This document shows positions 53,310 to 63,217 of a DNA stretch of 64,000 nucleotides, piece by piece. Below the pieces are notes generated by a model. It did no database searches, had not been told where the DNA came from, and was given only the letters and a program-made list of their open reading frames with translations. The stretch comes from Candidatus Endolissoclinum faulkneri L5 (GTDB taxonomy: Bacteria > Pseudomonadota > Alphaproteobacteria > Thalassobaculales > Thalassobaculaceae): positions 1,137,654 through 1,201,653 of the forward strand of contig NZ_CP006745.1 in the NCBI RefSeq assembly GCF_000510265.1, in the 5' to 3' direction. The position numbers and the translations under genes were made by a program. Within the stretch, counting starts at the first letter, position 1; each line of letters opens with the position of its first letter.

Positions 53310-55589
53310 ATGGCGCAAAATCTTAAAGACTCTGCATTATATTATCATGAGAAACCAGTGCCTGGAAAAATGGCCATGGTACCTACAAAGCCGATGGCAA
53401 CGCAACACGATTTATCCTTAGCATATTCTCCAGGAGTTGCACACCCATGCATCGCCCTCGCAGAAGATCCTACTACAGCAGCACTTTATACTGCTCGTCA
53501 AAATCTCGTTGGCGTGATAACCAACGGCACAGCTGTACTTGGTCTTGGTAATATTGGTCCGCTCGCTTCCAAACCAGTAATGGAGGGTAAAGCTGTATTA
53601 TTTAAGAAATTCGCAGATATTAACGTTTTTGACATAGAGATTGCTGAACCGGAAGTCGATCGCTTTGTTGATGTAGTTGCTGCTTTAGAGCCAACATTTG
53701 GAGGAATTAATCTGGAAGACATCAAAGCGCCCGAATGCTTCGAAATCGAAAGTAAATTACGAAAACGTATGAATATTCCAGTATTTCATGATGATCAGCA
53801 CGGCACAGCCATTTGCGTAGCAGCTGCAATATTTAATGCTTTGCGTTTAGTTGACAAACAATTCGATTCTATTCGATTAGTAACCTCAGGTGCGGGTGCT
53901 GCTGCCATGGCTTGTGTAAATCTACTGGTAGTAATGGGACTAAAAATCGAAAACGTAATACTGACCGACATTGACGGCGTAGTTTATACTGGCCGCCCTC
54001 AAATGAACCAAGTAATCGCCCGCTACGCAAGAAATACACCTATGCGCACCCTAGCCGAAGCGATAAAAGGAGCCGATATTTTCCTCGGCCTATCTGTTCC
54101 AGGTGTTCTAAAGCCAAACATGATAAAGTCTATGAATGTCAACCCTATCATTATGTCATTAGCAAATCCTATACCAGAAATCATGCCAGAAGAAGCTAAA
54201 GCGGTACGTGAAGACGTCATTATAGCAACCGGCCGTTCTGACTATCCAAACCAAGTGAACAACGTTTTATGTTTTCCTTTTATATTCCGCGGCGCACTTG
54301 ACGTAGGAGCTACCACTATCAACGAAGAGATGAAAATAGCTGCTGTATCTGCTATAGCAGATTTGGCGATGCATGAAGCTTCAGATGTGGTCGCTTCTGC
54401 TTACAGCGGCCAAGAAGAACTATCTTTTGGGTCAGAATATCTGATTCCCAAGCCATTTGATCCACGATTAATCATAGAAATCGCTCCGCGTGTTGCACAG
54501 GCGGCAATGAATAGTAAAGTAGCTACCAGACCTATTAAAGATTTTAGCGCTTATCGTCAAAAACTGTCGCAATTTGTTTACCGCTCCGGACAAGTAATGC
54601 ACCCAATCTTTTCTAAGGCTCGAGAGCTGCCTAAGCGAGTAGTGTTTGCAGAAGGAGAAGAAGAACGAGTACTGCGCGCAGTGCAATCAATACTAGATGA
54701 GAAGTTAGCCTATCCTATTTTAATAGGGCGCCCAGACGTAATTGAGAATAATTTAGCTAAATTGGGTTTAAGGCTAAAGATTGGTTGCGAAGTAGATGTA
54801 ATAGATATCAACAAAGAGTCAAGATATGAGCTATATTGTACTGCATACCATAAACTTATGGAGCGCCGCGGAGTATCGCTCAAAAAGGCTCTTGAGATAG
54901 TACGTACTAATAACACAGTTATCGCTAGCTTAATGATGCAACTTGGCGAAGCTGAAGCAGCTATCTGCGGTACGGTGGGTCAATATTGGGACCATCTAGA
55001 TCATGTGCGTCAAATAATTGGCACCAGGAATGGAATAAACGAACTTGCAGCTGTTAGTCTACTGATTCTACCACAAGGTCCATACTTTATGGTTGATACT
55101 CACGTCACTCCAGACCCAAGCGCAGACGCACTCGTCGAGATGGTTGATTTGGTAATAAATGAAGTGCTCTCATTTGGTATAGAGCCTAAGGTAGCTTTTG
55201 TTTCTCACTCCCATTTTGGTTCGTCTGACAAACCTTCGGCTCGCAAGATGCGTGAAGCAGTATCAAAATTAGCAATTAAACATCCTAGTCTCGAAGTTGA
55301 AGGTGAAATGCAGGCTGATAGCGCACTATCCGAGGTAGTGCGCAATCGCACTTTCCCTAATTCTCGCTTAAGTGGAACAGCTAACATTTTAGTGATGCCT
55401 ACGTTAGATTCTGCTAACGTAGCGTTTAATTTAATGAAAACTGCTGCCCAGGGTTTGTCTGTGGGGCCGATGCTTATTGGATCAGCAAAACCAATTCATA
55501 TACTTACTCAGTCAGTAACTGTGCGTGGGATAATCAATATGACTGCCGTCGCTGTGGTTGATGCTCAAGCAAATCAGATCGCACGTTAA
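53310..55589 (+). CDS. maeB: NADP-dependent malic enzyme with C-terminal phosphotransacetylase-like domain
   Basis: Oxidative decarboxylation of malate to pyruvate, yielding NADPH. 759 aa in the MaeB two-domain layout. Residues about 1-420 carry the malic enzyme domain, with [21 protein letters not shown], the metal and catalytic stretch [10 protein letters not shown], and [12 protein letters not shown] for NADP. Residues about 430-755 carry a Pta-like domain beginning [15 protein letters not shown], usually a regulatory acetyl-CoA-sensing part. The GTG at 53298 is in frame, but GGAG at 53300-53303 lies 6 nt before the ATG at 53310, and the resulting [13 protein letters not shown] matches the family, so 53310 is preferred. 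Confidence 0.95.
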   Translation: MAQNLKDSALYYHEKPVPGKMAMVPTKPMATQHDLSLAYSPGVAHPCIALAEDPTTAALYTARQNLVGVITNGTAVLGLGNIGPLASKPVMEGKAVLFKKFADINVFDIEIAEPEVDRFVDVVAALEPTFGGINLEDIKAPECFEIESKLRKRMNIPVFHDDQHGTAICVAAAIFNALRLVDKQFDSIRLVTSGAGAAAMACVNLLVVMGLKIENVILTDIDGVVYTGRPQMNQVIARYARNTPMRTLAEAIKGADIFLGLSVPGVLKPNMIKSMNVNPIIMSLANPIPEIMPEEAKAVREDVIIATGRSDYPNQVNNVLCFPFIFRGALDVGATTINEEMKIAAVSAIADLAMHEASDVVASAYSGQEELSFGSEYLIPKPFDPRLIIEIAPRVAQAAMNSKVATRPIKDFSAYRQKLSQFVYRSGQVMHPIFSKARELPKRVVFAEGEEERVLRAVQSILDEKLAYPILIGRPDVIENNLAKLGLRLKIGCEVDVIDINKESRYELYCTAYHKLMERRGVSLKKALEIVRTNNTVIASLMMQLGEAEAAICGTVGQYWDHLDHVRQIIGTRNGINELAAVSLLILPQGPYFMVDTHVTPDPSADALVEMVDLVINEVLSFGIEPKVAFVSHSHFGSSDKPSARKMREAVSKLAIKHPSLEVEGEMQADSALSEVVRNRTFPNSRLSGTANILVMPTLDSANVAFNLMKTAAQGLSVGPMLIGSAKPIHILTQSVTVRGIINMTAVAVVDAQANQIAR

Positions 55590-56140
55590 ATTATCTACAT
55601 CATAATAGTTATTAACTGCTATATAAAATGAAATAAAGATCAATTGTTTTTATATTTACTGAAAAAATCAATTATCAACAATGATTTTTAGCAAAAAATT
55701 TGTATTTGTACGCAATTTTAAGCATCGATTTGCGCTTATACACTACCACAGCCATCCATGATTTCTCGATAATTATTATCTATCCGTATGTTTTATCTTA
55801 TAACTATTTAATTTTTGCATTTATTCAACACCAAAAATATTATACTTGATAGGTTAAACTTTTGAATTGTATAAGAGTGAGTTTATGAATTGATGATCCA
55901 ACTTTTGCTATTATAGCCAGCTCTTAGCTTTAGCAAGATATATAACTAATAAATAATAAGGTTTTTGTTGTCGTAACAACACTCTTAGCTTGTGCTAAAT
56001 TAGTTAATCTATTGTACAAGTATGGTTTGAATATTTACAAGAATTGTTAAGTTTTCTGCTAAAAAATAATCTGTATTTAAAAAAAATACAGCTAACATTT
56101 TAACAAAAATTAAAAATTAATTAAATCTTTAATCAAGATA

Positions 56141-56173
56141 ATAAATAATCAATAATTATTATTGATTATTTAT
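56141..56173. repeat. 15-bp near-palindrome
   Basis: ATAAATAATCAATAA (56141-56155) and its exact reverse complement (56159-56173) are separated by 3 nt. Confidence 0.75.
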
Positions 56174-56177
56174 AGTG

Positions 56178-56214
56178 AAGTAATAATCAAGAGTTTATTA
56201 CTTACTTTTTTTAA
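56178..56214 (+). terminator. Terminator-like hairpin with T-run
   Basis: AAGTAATAA (56178-56186) pairs with TTATTACTT (56195-56203) around 8 nt and is followed by ACTTTTTTTAAA. It is the best-formed intrinsic-terminator shape in this spacer, about 590 bp after maeB. Confidence 0.45.
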
Positions 56215-56973
56215 ATTAAGATGTATAGCATTATACTATAAATTTATAGTTTTGCCGTTATTGAAAGAAAGTACTGATTTGTGTTAACTATTTATAAATA
56301 TAATGACAACACAACATTAAAAAAAATAGAGTTCGTATCCGCAATCAATAGTAGATTACATTTGGTATATTATTTAACCTTACTTACTTTTACACAGAAA
56401 TTACATTAAGTACAAATAATTGCGTAAATTGATTAGTGTAAAGTACAATTAAAACCTATTATCAGCCAATACAACTAACTTTATAAAGTAATAAAAACAT
56501 TATCAATGTAATTTATAATGATCAATATCATGTTATTATTATTTAAATAATGGTAATTATTTTACATAATTTATTATTATATGCTGTATAATTCACATAC
56601 CAAGAATAATTTATAAAATATTGCTTAAATGGTCGTTAACTATTATAAAAATCATGATAAAAATAAATGATTTATATTCTCATTTAGCAATTTTATCTTA
56701 TAAAGGAATATAATCAATAATTCACTATAAAGTAATTATATTTCTAGATTTTTAAAAAATAAAAATTAATTAGCAAAATCAGATAATTTTTATAAGAGTT
56801 AATTTAACACTACAAGTCTATTTATTTATTGACAGATGAACGTAGCTTTATTTGCTGTCTATCAGCGCAGGTTAATAATTAAGTGTCTATCAAATCAAGA
56901 TTTATTAATTTGACATTATAAGTATAAAATCTAAATACTTTCACAATTTAAAAAATTGTGTACTTATTTATTC

Positions 56974-58134
56974 ATGAACCTTATCAACGATACGCAAACC
57001 TTATCAGCAGTTTGCAACCGCATTGCAGAAGAGCCTTATGTTGCAATAGATACAGAATTCCTCAGAAACAAAACATATTATTCTAAACTTTGTTTAGTTC
57101 AACTTGCTGGCGAACATGATGTCGTTGCAGTCGATATCCTGGCACCTGATATAAACCCAATGCCACTTTTTGATCTGATGGCTAATCATAATGTGCTTAA
57201 AGTTTTTCACGCGGCTCGTCAAGATACTGAGATATTCGTACATATGACTAATCAGGTCCCAGTGCCAATGTTCGATACTCAGGTTGCTGGAATGGTGTGT
57301 GGCCTTGGTAACGCTGTGAGTTACGATCGCATGGTGCGAGTAATAACTGGAGTAATCTTAGACAAATCCTATCGTTTCACTGACTGGAGTCAAAGGCCAT
57401 TGTCAACCCAACAAATCGATTATGCGCTAGGCGATGTAATCCATCTCCGTCCTTGCTACGAATGCTTATCGAATCGGCTAATTAAAACTAATCGCTTAAA
57501 ATGGCTTGAAGAAGAGATGGCAATACTAACTGATATTTCGACTTACATTATAAAACCAGAAGAGTGCTGGAAAAGAATAAAAACCCGCTCCAATAAACAA
57601 AACTTTCTTGTTGTACTACGCGCCTTAGCTGCATGGCGAGAATTGAAAGCTCAAAAAAGCGATATTCCTCGGAATTATATCCTGAAAGACGATGCATTAG
57701 TATACATTGCTTCGCAATTACCAACTTCTAGCACCGAATTGTCGTGCTCTCAATTTTTCAATCGCAAATCCCTCAATAACAGAATGATTAAGGAAATACT
57801 GGAGGTTATAAAAATAGCCCTAGAATCACCGAAGAACACCTGGCCTAAGGCAATTCCTAATCAAGGTAAAGCACAAGAGCGTCAACCAATAGTTGAAATG
57901 TTACAAGTCCTACTAAAATTACAGTGCAAAAAGTACAACGTAGCCCCAAAGCTAGTAGCTAACGCTAACGATCTAGATGCTATAGCGGCTGAAGATACTG
58001 CAGATTTACCTGCTATGAAAGGCTGGCGTAGAGAAATATTCGGTAAAGTAGCCTTGGCAGTTAAGCAAGGCAAGCTCGCATTTGCCTTCGACACAATAAA
58101 TAATCGACTGACACTGATCAAAGTTCCTAAATAA
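56974..58134 (+). CDS. rnd: Ribonuclease D
   Basis: DEDD-type 3'-5' exoribonuclease that trims tRNA and other stable-RNA 3' ends. 386 aa from the ATG at 56974. A TTG six codons upstream (56956) is in frame but less likely, because MNLINDTQTL is a normal start. Seen: the exonuclease domain with AIDTEF (Asp26, Glu28), VFHAARQDTE, and YALGDVIHL in motif III, then HRDC-like helical domains (about 200-380) containing AAWRELKAQKSDIPRNYILKD-type sequence. It stands alone between two long spacers. Confidence 0.93.
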   Translation: MNLINDTQTLSAVCNRIAEEPYVAIDTEFLRNKTYYSKLCLVQLAGEHDVVAVDILAPDINPMPLFDLMANHNVLKVFHAARQDTEIFVHMTNQVPVPMFDTQVAGMVCGLGNAVSYDRMVRVITGVILDKSYRFTDWSQRPLSTQQIDYALGDVIHLRPCYECLSNRLIKTNRLKWLEEEMAILTDISTYIIKPEECWKRIKTRSNKQNFLVVLRALAAWRELKAQKSDIPRNYILKDDALVYIASQLPTSSTELSCSQFFNRKSLNNRMIKEILEVIKIALESPKNTWPKAIPNQGKAQERQPIVEMLQVLLKLQCKKYNVAPKLVANANDLDAIAAEDTADLPAMKGWRREIFGKVALAVKQGKLAFAFDTINNRLTLIKVPK

Positions 58135-60074
58135 AAGAAGAAAGATTAAAAATTCACTATTGCTGAACTGTAAGATAAGCTAGTTTAAGTGTAATTGCGT
58201 ACCTCAAATAAACTCATAGAAACCGTTCAAGTTAATTCAAAATATTATTTGCAGATTAATATAATTTATAAACTATCACAAATTTTGCTAAATAAAGGTG
58301 GTCTGTGTATGTAACAGTAAATTTTTACGCGTATAGTTTGGGATAGAGGAATTTTTAATAATAAAAAACCAAATATAAAATGCATAGCAGAATATTGTTT
58401 TTATTAATTAGCCACTCAAGTAATAAATAGAAAATTTTTAATTACAATCTGTGATCGGTATAAGCACTAGAAAGCACTCATTACAATGATAAACATTATA
58501 CAGCAGATTAAAGCAATTAAAAGCCAATTTTACTAATTGGGAGAATTCATTTCTTGTTAGTGACATTATAATAAGGATAGAATTGTTTTTTGTTTATCCA
58601 AAAATATTGCTATATTTTTGAATAACTTAAAAAAAGATTAATAATAATCAAAAAAAAATAAATTAATTATTATACTCCAGTATATTAATATTTGGTAAAA
58701 TACTAGATCTTAAGCTAGTCTACTCTTATAGATAATTAAATAAAAATACGATCCCTTAAAATATCTTTAGTTTTAATTGATTGTCCTAATGCTAAATTAG
58801 TCATGATAAATGGAAAACTTTTGTTAATTAGATTAAATAAATAATTACCATCGTTATATGGTTCTTCGAAACAAATATTATTCATAAACTATTAATTAAT
58901 TAAACTACTCAGCAGTTTTGCGATTGTTAACAAAACTTGTATTTGTTAGCATTATAATTAGAGATTTAGTGATTAAGCACAATATTGCATTAGCATAGTA
59001 CAGCTTCCAGCCAACTGCTATTAGCACTCACTGAACTAATTAATCTAACAAGTGAAGCAAATTAAAGAAAGTTCTATGCATTTTGACTTATTAAAAATAT
59101 TCTTCTTAAGATATTTGCTAAATTCTTCGCATCGATTAATAGTTCTTTTAAGTATTCAGACACAAAATGATTAATATCTTTAATCAGATAAATAAACAGC
59201 TGCCTGTCGCAATAACCCATTCTTTAAAAAAAAAAGACCAAACTTTTATGTTAAAAAATATGCATATTGCTAATATAGCAAGTTTTTGTCTTTAATAAAT
59301 TAAATAATCTTCGAACAACAATGTCTGGTTGTTTATTAAATTAGGCAATTGAAACTCAACTCTCCCAAAAAACTATGTAATTTTTAATATTCATGGAAAC
59401 ATAATACGATATCTTTGTAATCATTATTCTTTAGCTAGTTATTCACTTAACTCCTTGTTATAATTAAATATTGCTAACATCATACCTAAAAGTACTTAAG
59501 TTTTAATGGCTCATAGAAATAAACTAAATTGTATTATCAGAATGATTTAAAAAAAATCTTCTGGGATTTGCTTATAAGCAATAAATTTTACCCGGCCAAC
59601 ATAACTAATAATTTAACGAGTCAAAATTAGCATATCCTACTAATGATATTATCTGTAATAAAATTAGATTAACTTATGCTTTAAACAAATGCACAATAAA
59701 TTGCTTTTCCTTTGCTAATTGTCTTAAAAATGTAACATACTTTGAATTACAGATATAATAAAAATCTGCTATTGAAGGGTATAAGATAATTATAGTAATA
59801 AATTTCTTGAATAAATCTAATTTAATGTATTAATTAGATTTACTAATTGTTAGATCAAAATCTTCCTAAAGAAGATCCCTGCATGTATTCTGTTTAGAGT
59901 AAATTATTATTTTTTACTAAAAACTAAATCATGTGGCTATCAAAAACTATATTTATAAAATTCCGACACAAACAATAATTCAACTTTGAATACAATCTTA
60001 TAAAAAGAACAAAACTTTTAGTTAGATGGTTATTAGTTCGCTCAATAACTTATTCGTAATCGGTTAAACCTGCA

Positions 60075-60430
60075 CAGCTTTTAGCTTGAATGTACAAAAT
60101 TGTTGGGGGTCATCATTAACAAACCGCGTCGTCGCATAGAAGACACAACAAATCTGGTAAGACTAAAATGGCCGCCGTTCGATAAGCGGAAATTAAGAAA
60201 TTAGCGACTTCACCGCGCGGAAAATAATGTTCACAATGCCTTCAAACATACGACCGATTGTCCATCAACAATTGACTTCATTAATCCAATCAGATCCAGA
60301 GTAACAACATCCAACTTTTTCAACCGATCACCTAATCTAATAATGGAAAAAATTATCTGCGGATCAAGCAACAACATTGCTAACAAGCACATCCAGTATA
60401 TCTAGCCACTAGCTAGACGAGATTCTAGTT
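60075..60430 (-). pseudogene. Possible decayed coding region, unidentified
   Basis: This stretch has visibly more G and C than its surroundings. On the minus strand its frames give protein-like runs broken by stops and frame changes: a run with DRLKKLDVVTLDLIGLMKS, then in another frame EHYFPRGEVANFLISAYRTA, then FVVSSMRRRGLLMMTPNN. I could not assign a family. It lies downstream of, and on the same strand as, the DUF2066 gene. It may be the remains of a neighbouring gene, but non-coding origin is not excluded. Confidence 0.35.
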
Positions 60431-60990
60431 ATAGAAATAACAATAAATTTACTCTATTAATATTTAATAATATTTACTCTATGAATCTTATCTAGTAGTT
60501 CATCTAAAATGAAATGAATATGAGGATCAATTAATATTATCCAATCATCAGCTCTTCTTAAGCTTAAGCAGATACTTTAGACGGTATCTTACTTACATCC
60601 ACAACAACGCGTTAGCCTACATTTATCTATAAATCCATTAAATTATTGTCTTTGCAATAGAGTATGGTTTTTAAGTAATTTAAATTATTGAATTTTATTA
60701 CTAAATATTTATACACTTTCTTAAGTGTAGATTAGGCAAATATTTGAATAAATACCATTTGTTTTCTTTATAGTTTAAAAATTAATCTAATGCTTACCCC
60801 TCCTTCAGGAGCTTAAGAAATAATTAAGATAATTTATTTTTTTATTTGATCTTTTAATTATTAGACAATAGTAATTTTTACAAAAAAATTCTTAAAATGA
60901 AATAATTTCATGCTTAATTTTGCTCCTAACAGAATAGCAACTCTTACCATTGGCAATAAAATATTGTTAACTTTATTTTGCTAAAGTCAA

Positions 60991-61018
60991 TTTTGCTGTA
61001 GATATTTTGCTGTAGATA
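60991..61018. repeat. 14-bp tandem duplication
   Basis: ttttgctgtagata occurs twice without a gap (60991-61004, 61005-61018). Confidence 0.75.
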
Positions 61019-61346
61019 AAAATATGTTTAATTTTATTTTCACGTTTAACTTATTAACATACAGAACAGTAGCTCTTTTAGGCGTTTAGAGTCAGCAACT
61101 GATTATAATAAAACTAAAATTACTCTCTATCGTTAAAATTTACTTATGACCTTAGGTTATTAATTAAATCAATAAAACGGACACTTAAACTCTAATTTCT
61201 ACCATGATACCCTAAAAGCAAATAGGAGAAACTAAATTAAAGTAGATTTTGTTTTAGTGCATAAACGAAATTTACTTAATTAACAATAATAATACAACGG
61301 AATCGTTGATCGATTAATTTAGTAAAGATATTTACAGAAATAATTT

Positions 61347-61382
61347 ATATCTTACAATAGAGATATATCTTACAATAGAGAT
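61347..61382. repeat. 18-bp tandem duplication
   Basis: atatcttacaatagagat occurs twice without a gap (61347-61364, 61365-61382). Confidence 0.8.
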
Positions 61383-61819
61383 CGATTTCTAAGACTAGCT
61401 TTACTTTTTTAAGAACTTATTCTAAAATAGCAACCTAAATTAATGTTTGATCTTCCGGGAGATAGATAAAAATAAGATACAATCAGCATTTATTTAATAA
61501 ACAATAATAGTGATAAATGGCTGTTAATTTTTTACAAAAGCTACTCAATTTACTTAGGATGATTTTCTACTTTGGTGTCATTTTCTAAATATATCTTGCC
61601 CCTCATTGCAGCAATAAAACTAAAAATACCTAATCAGAAAAAGGCATTGCGCTCAAACGAATTAAAAATTTCTCCGGTTAATAAATAAATACAACATTGT
61701 TTATGCAAAAAAGTAAATACTATAAACCTTAAAGTAATAAGTAAAACACTATACCTTAAAAGTATAAATTTACTGTGCAACAATCCACCTCATTCGAACA
61801 ATTTGGTGCTGGCTGCCGA

Positions 61820-61844
61820 CGGCTAAAGTTGAAAAGTTTAGCCG
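61820..61844. repeat. 8-bp GC-containing hairpin
   Basis: CGGCTAAA (61820-61827) pairs with TTTAGCCG (61837-61844) around 9 nt, in a 100-bp patch less AT-rich than its surroundings and about 190 bp past the DUF2066 gene end. It may be a 3' structure or part of a lost gene or small RNA. Confidence 0.5.
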
Positions 61845-62033
61845 CAAGTAAGTTAACTGCATAGCGACTTATTACGATATACATATCTTCTGTAAAGATA
61901 AATAAAAGATTAAAAATTTAATACTCTGCATTTCAAATAAATCATTGATTAATTTTCTCACAACATTAAAGACTGACATTGTCAGAGATAGAGCAATAGA
62001 TAAACTACATAAGCGACACAAAGCCACTTAAAT

Positions 62034-63101
62034 TCATAAATAAGTTTGGACTATGATATATTTGTCGTCCACAGAAATAATACGTAAATTCTTCTGCTCC
62101 AAAGCAATGCCCAACTGTTTTACTGTACCACGGATCCGCAAATTAATAAGCGCATTTTTTTTGCTTAATTGAACCACATCATACTTAAGCAAAACAATAA
62201 TATTGTCTAGCACCTTACGAATGGCTACCCAATGCCGCATGCTATCAATCGGCACTATAGCTGTAATCTGCGATTCTAATTTACCCTGTATTAAATTTTC
62301 ACTTTTCCATGACTCCTGTATCATTCCTATCGCATATTGAACTAGTGCATCATAATTATATTCACTGTCGTCTACTAATATATTTTTCTTCATTGTGTTG
62401 CTAGAACCAAATAATCCAATCCTACGAATAAATAAGTCTATAGAGTTGTTGCTCGGTTTAGCAACAACAATAATAGTATCACGAGCACCGTAAGTCCGAG
62501 CAAAATTAGTCAAAGCTTCCAGGTTGCCACCCATAGCATCATCAGTGCTCAAATCATTAATATCAGAAATACTGCTGCGTGGAATAATTATAGGAACTAA
62601 TCCAACGTCAAGTAACGCTTTAGCCCAAGCCTTGCGAAAAACATTACTTTCCTCCCAAAGTACTGGCCCATTATCATTATCCAGCACTGGAATAATCAAC
62701 ACAGGGGCACTGGAAGTTTCAGCGAATGACAAATTATTATGCACTAAAAAATTACGCAACAATACCGGATCAAAAGTAAAGCTTATGTTCGCAATATATC
62801 GCATTGATGTGCTGTTCTCATTGGCAACTTCGAATCCGATAATTAAATTATCCAGCGTCTGGTCTGATTGTTCTTCTAGAGCTTTAGCTGAATTTAATGG
62901 CACTAGCCGATTGATCATACGCTCAAAAGCGATGTGTCGGCCATTAGCAATTGCTTTCGCTTTAGCTGCTGAGGGATTGTCAGCAAATGCCTCAACTGGG
63001 ATGTCGCGAACAGTATAGATCTCCTCAGCTGAAGCCCAGTTAATATATAGCGTAATCAGTAAGGGCGTAAAAAAAACGATAAGAAAAGATTTATAATACA
63101 A
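62034..63101 (-). CDS. DUF2066 domain-containing exported protein
   Basis: A 355-residue protein with an N-terminal signal segment (about residues 4-25, ending near ASAEE), followed by YTVRDIPVEAFADNPSAAKAKA, which is the recognisable opening of the DUF2066 family. Its function is unknown; location should be periplasmic. The start is TTG with GAGGAGA 6-7 nt upstream. The gene is divergent from purM, a neighbourhood I recall for DUF2066 genes in Rhodospirillales. The short 116-bp intergenic region must hold both promoters. Confidence 0.85.
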   Translation of the reverse strand: MYYKSFLIVFFTPLLITLYINWASAEEIYTVRDIPVEAFADNPSAAKAKAIANGRHIAFERMINRLVPLNSAKALEEQSDQTLDNLIIGFEVANENSTSMRYIANISFTFDPVLLRNFLVHNNLSFAETSSAPVLIIPVLDNDNGPVLWEESNVFRKAWAKALLDVGLVPIIIPRSSISDINDLSTDDAMGGNLEALTNFARTYGARDTIIVVAKPSNNSIDLFIRRIGLFGSSNTMKKNILVDDSEYNYDALVQYAIGMIQESWKSENLIQGKLESQITAIVPIDSMRHWVAIRKVLDNIIVLLKYDVVQLSKKNALINLRIRGTVKQLGIALEQKNLRIISVDDKYIIVQTYL

Positions 63102-63217
63102 TGCTTCTCCTCAGTTGTTAAAAAGTTATGGATATTAACTTATAGAGTCGCAATTATTCACTTGTCGAATAATAGATTATTATCCATAATGATCTATTAT
63201 TCTTTGCTCTTAACTCA

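Larger units (their letters stand above)
55590..56973. other. AT-rich spacer between maeB and rnd
   Basis: No protein-like frame. CTGTATTT/AAATACAG (56071-56091) forms an 8-bp hairpin, and a 15-bp palindrome and a terminator-like hairpin follow each other at 56141-56216. Confidence 0.5.
58135..62033. other. 3.9 kb spacer between rnd and the DUF2066 gene, including a less AT-rich patch
   Basis: The largest gap of the window. Most is AT-rich and featureless, with tandem duplications at 60991-61018 and 61347-61382. Two patches stand out by composition: 60075-60430 (possible decayed gene) and 61770-61870 (with a GC-containing hairpin). From memory, relatives may carry hda, an AI-2E-type transporter or ppk near this locus; none is intact here. 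Confidence 0.5.

Noticed and set aside
62524-63018. Long antisense frame inside the DUF2066 gene, and others inside purH (13132-13455), recJ and lipB
   Set aside because: These mirror the codon structure of real genes on the other strand and have no independent family features.
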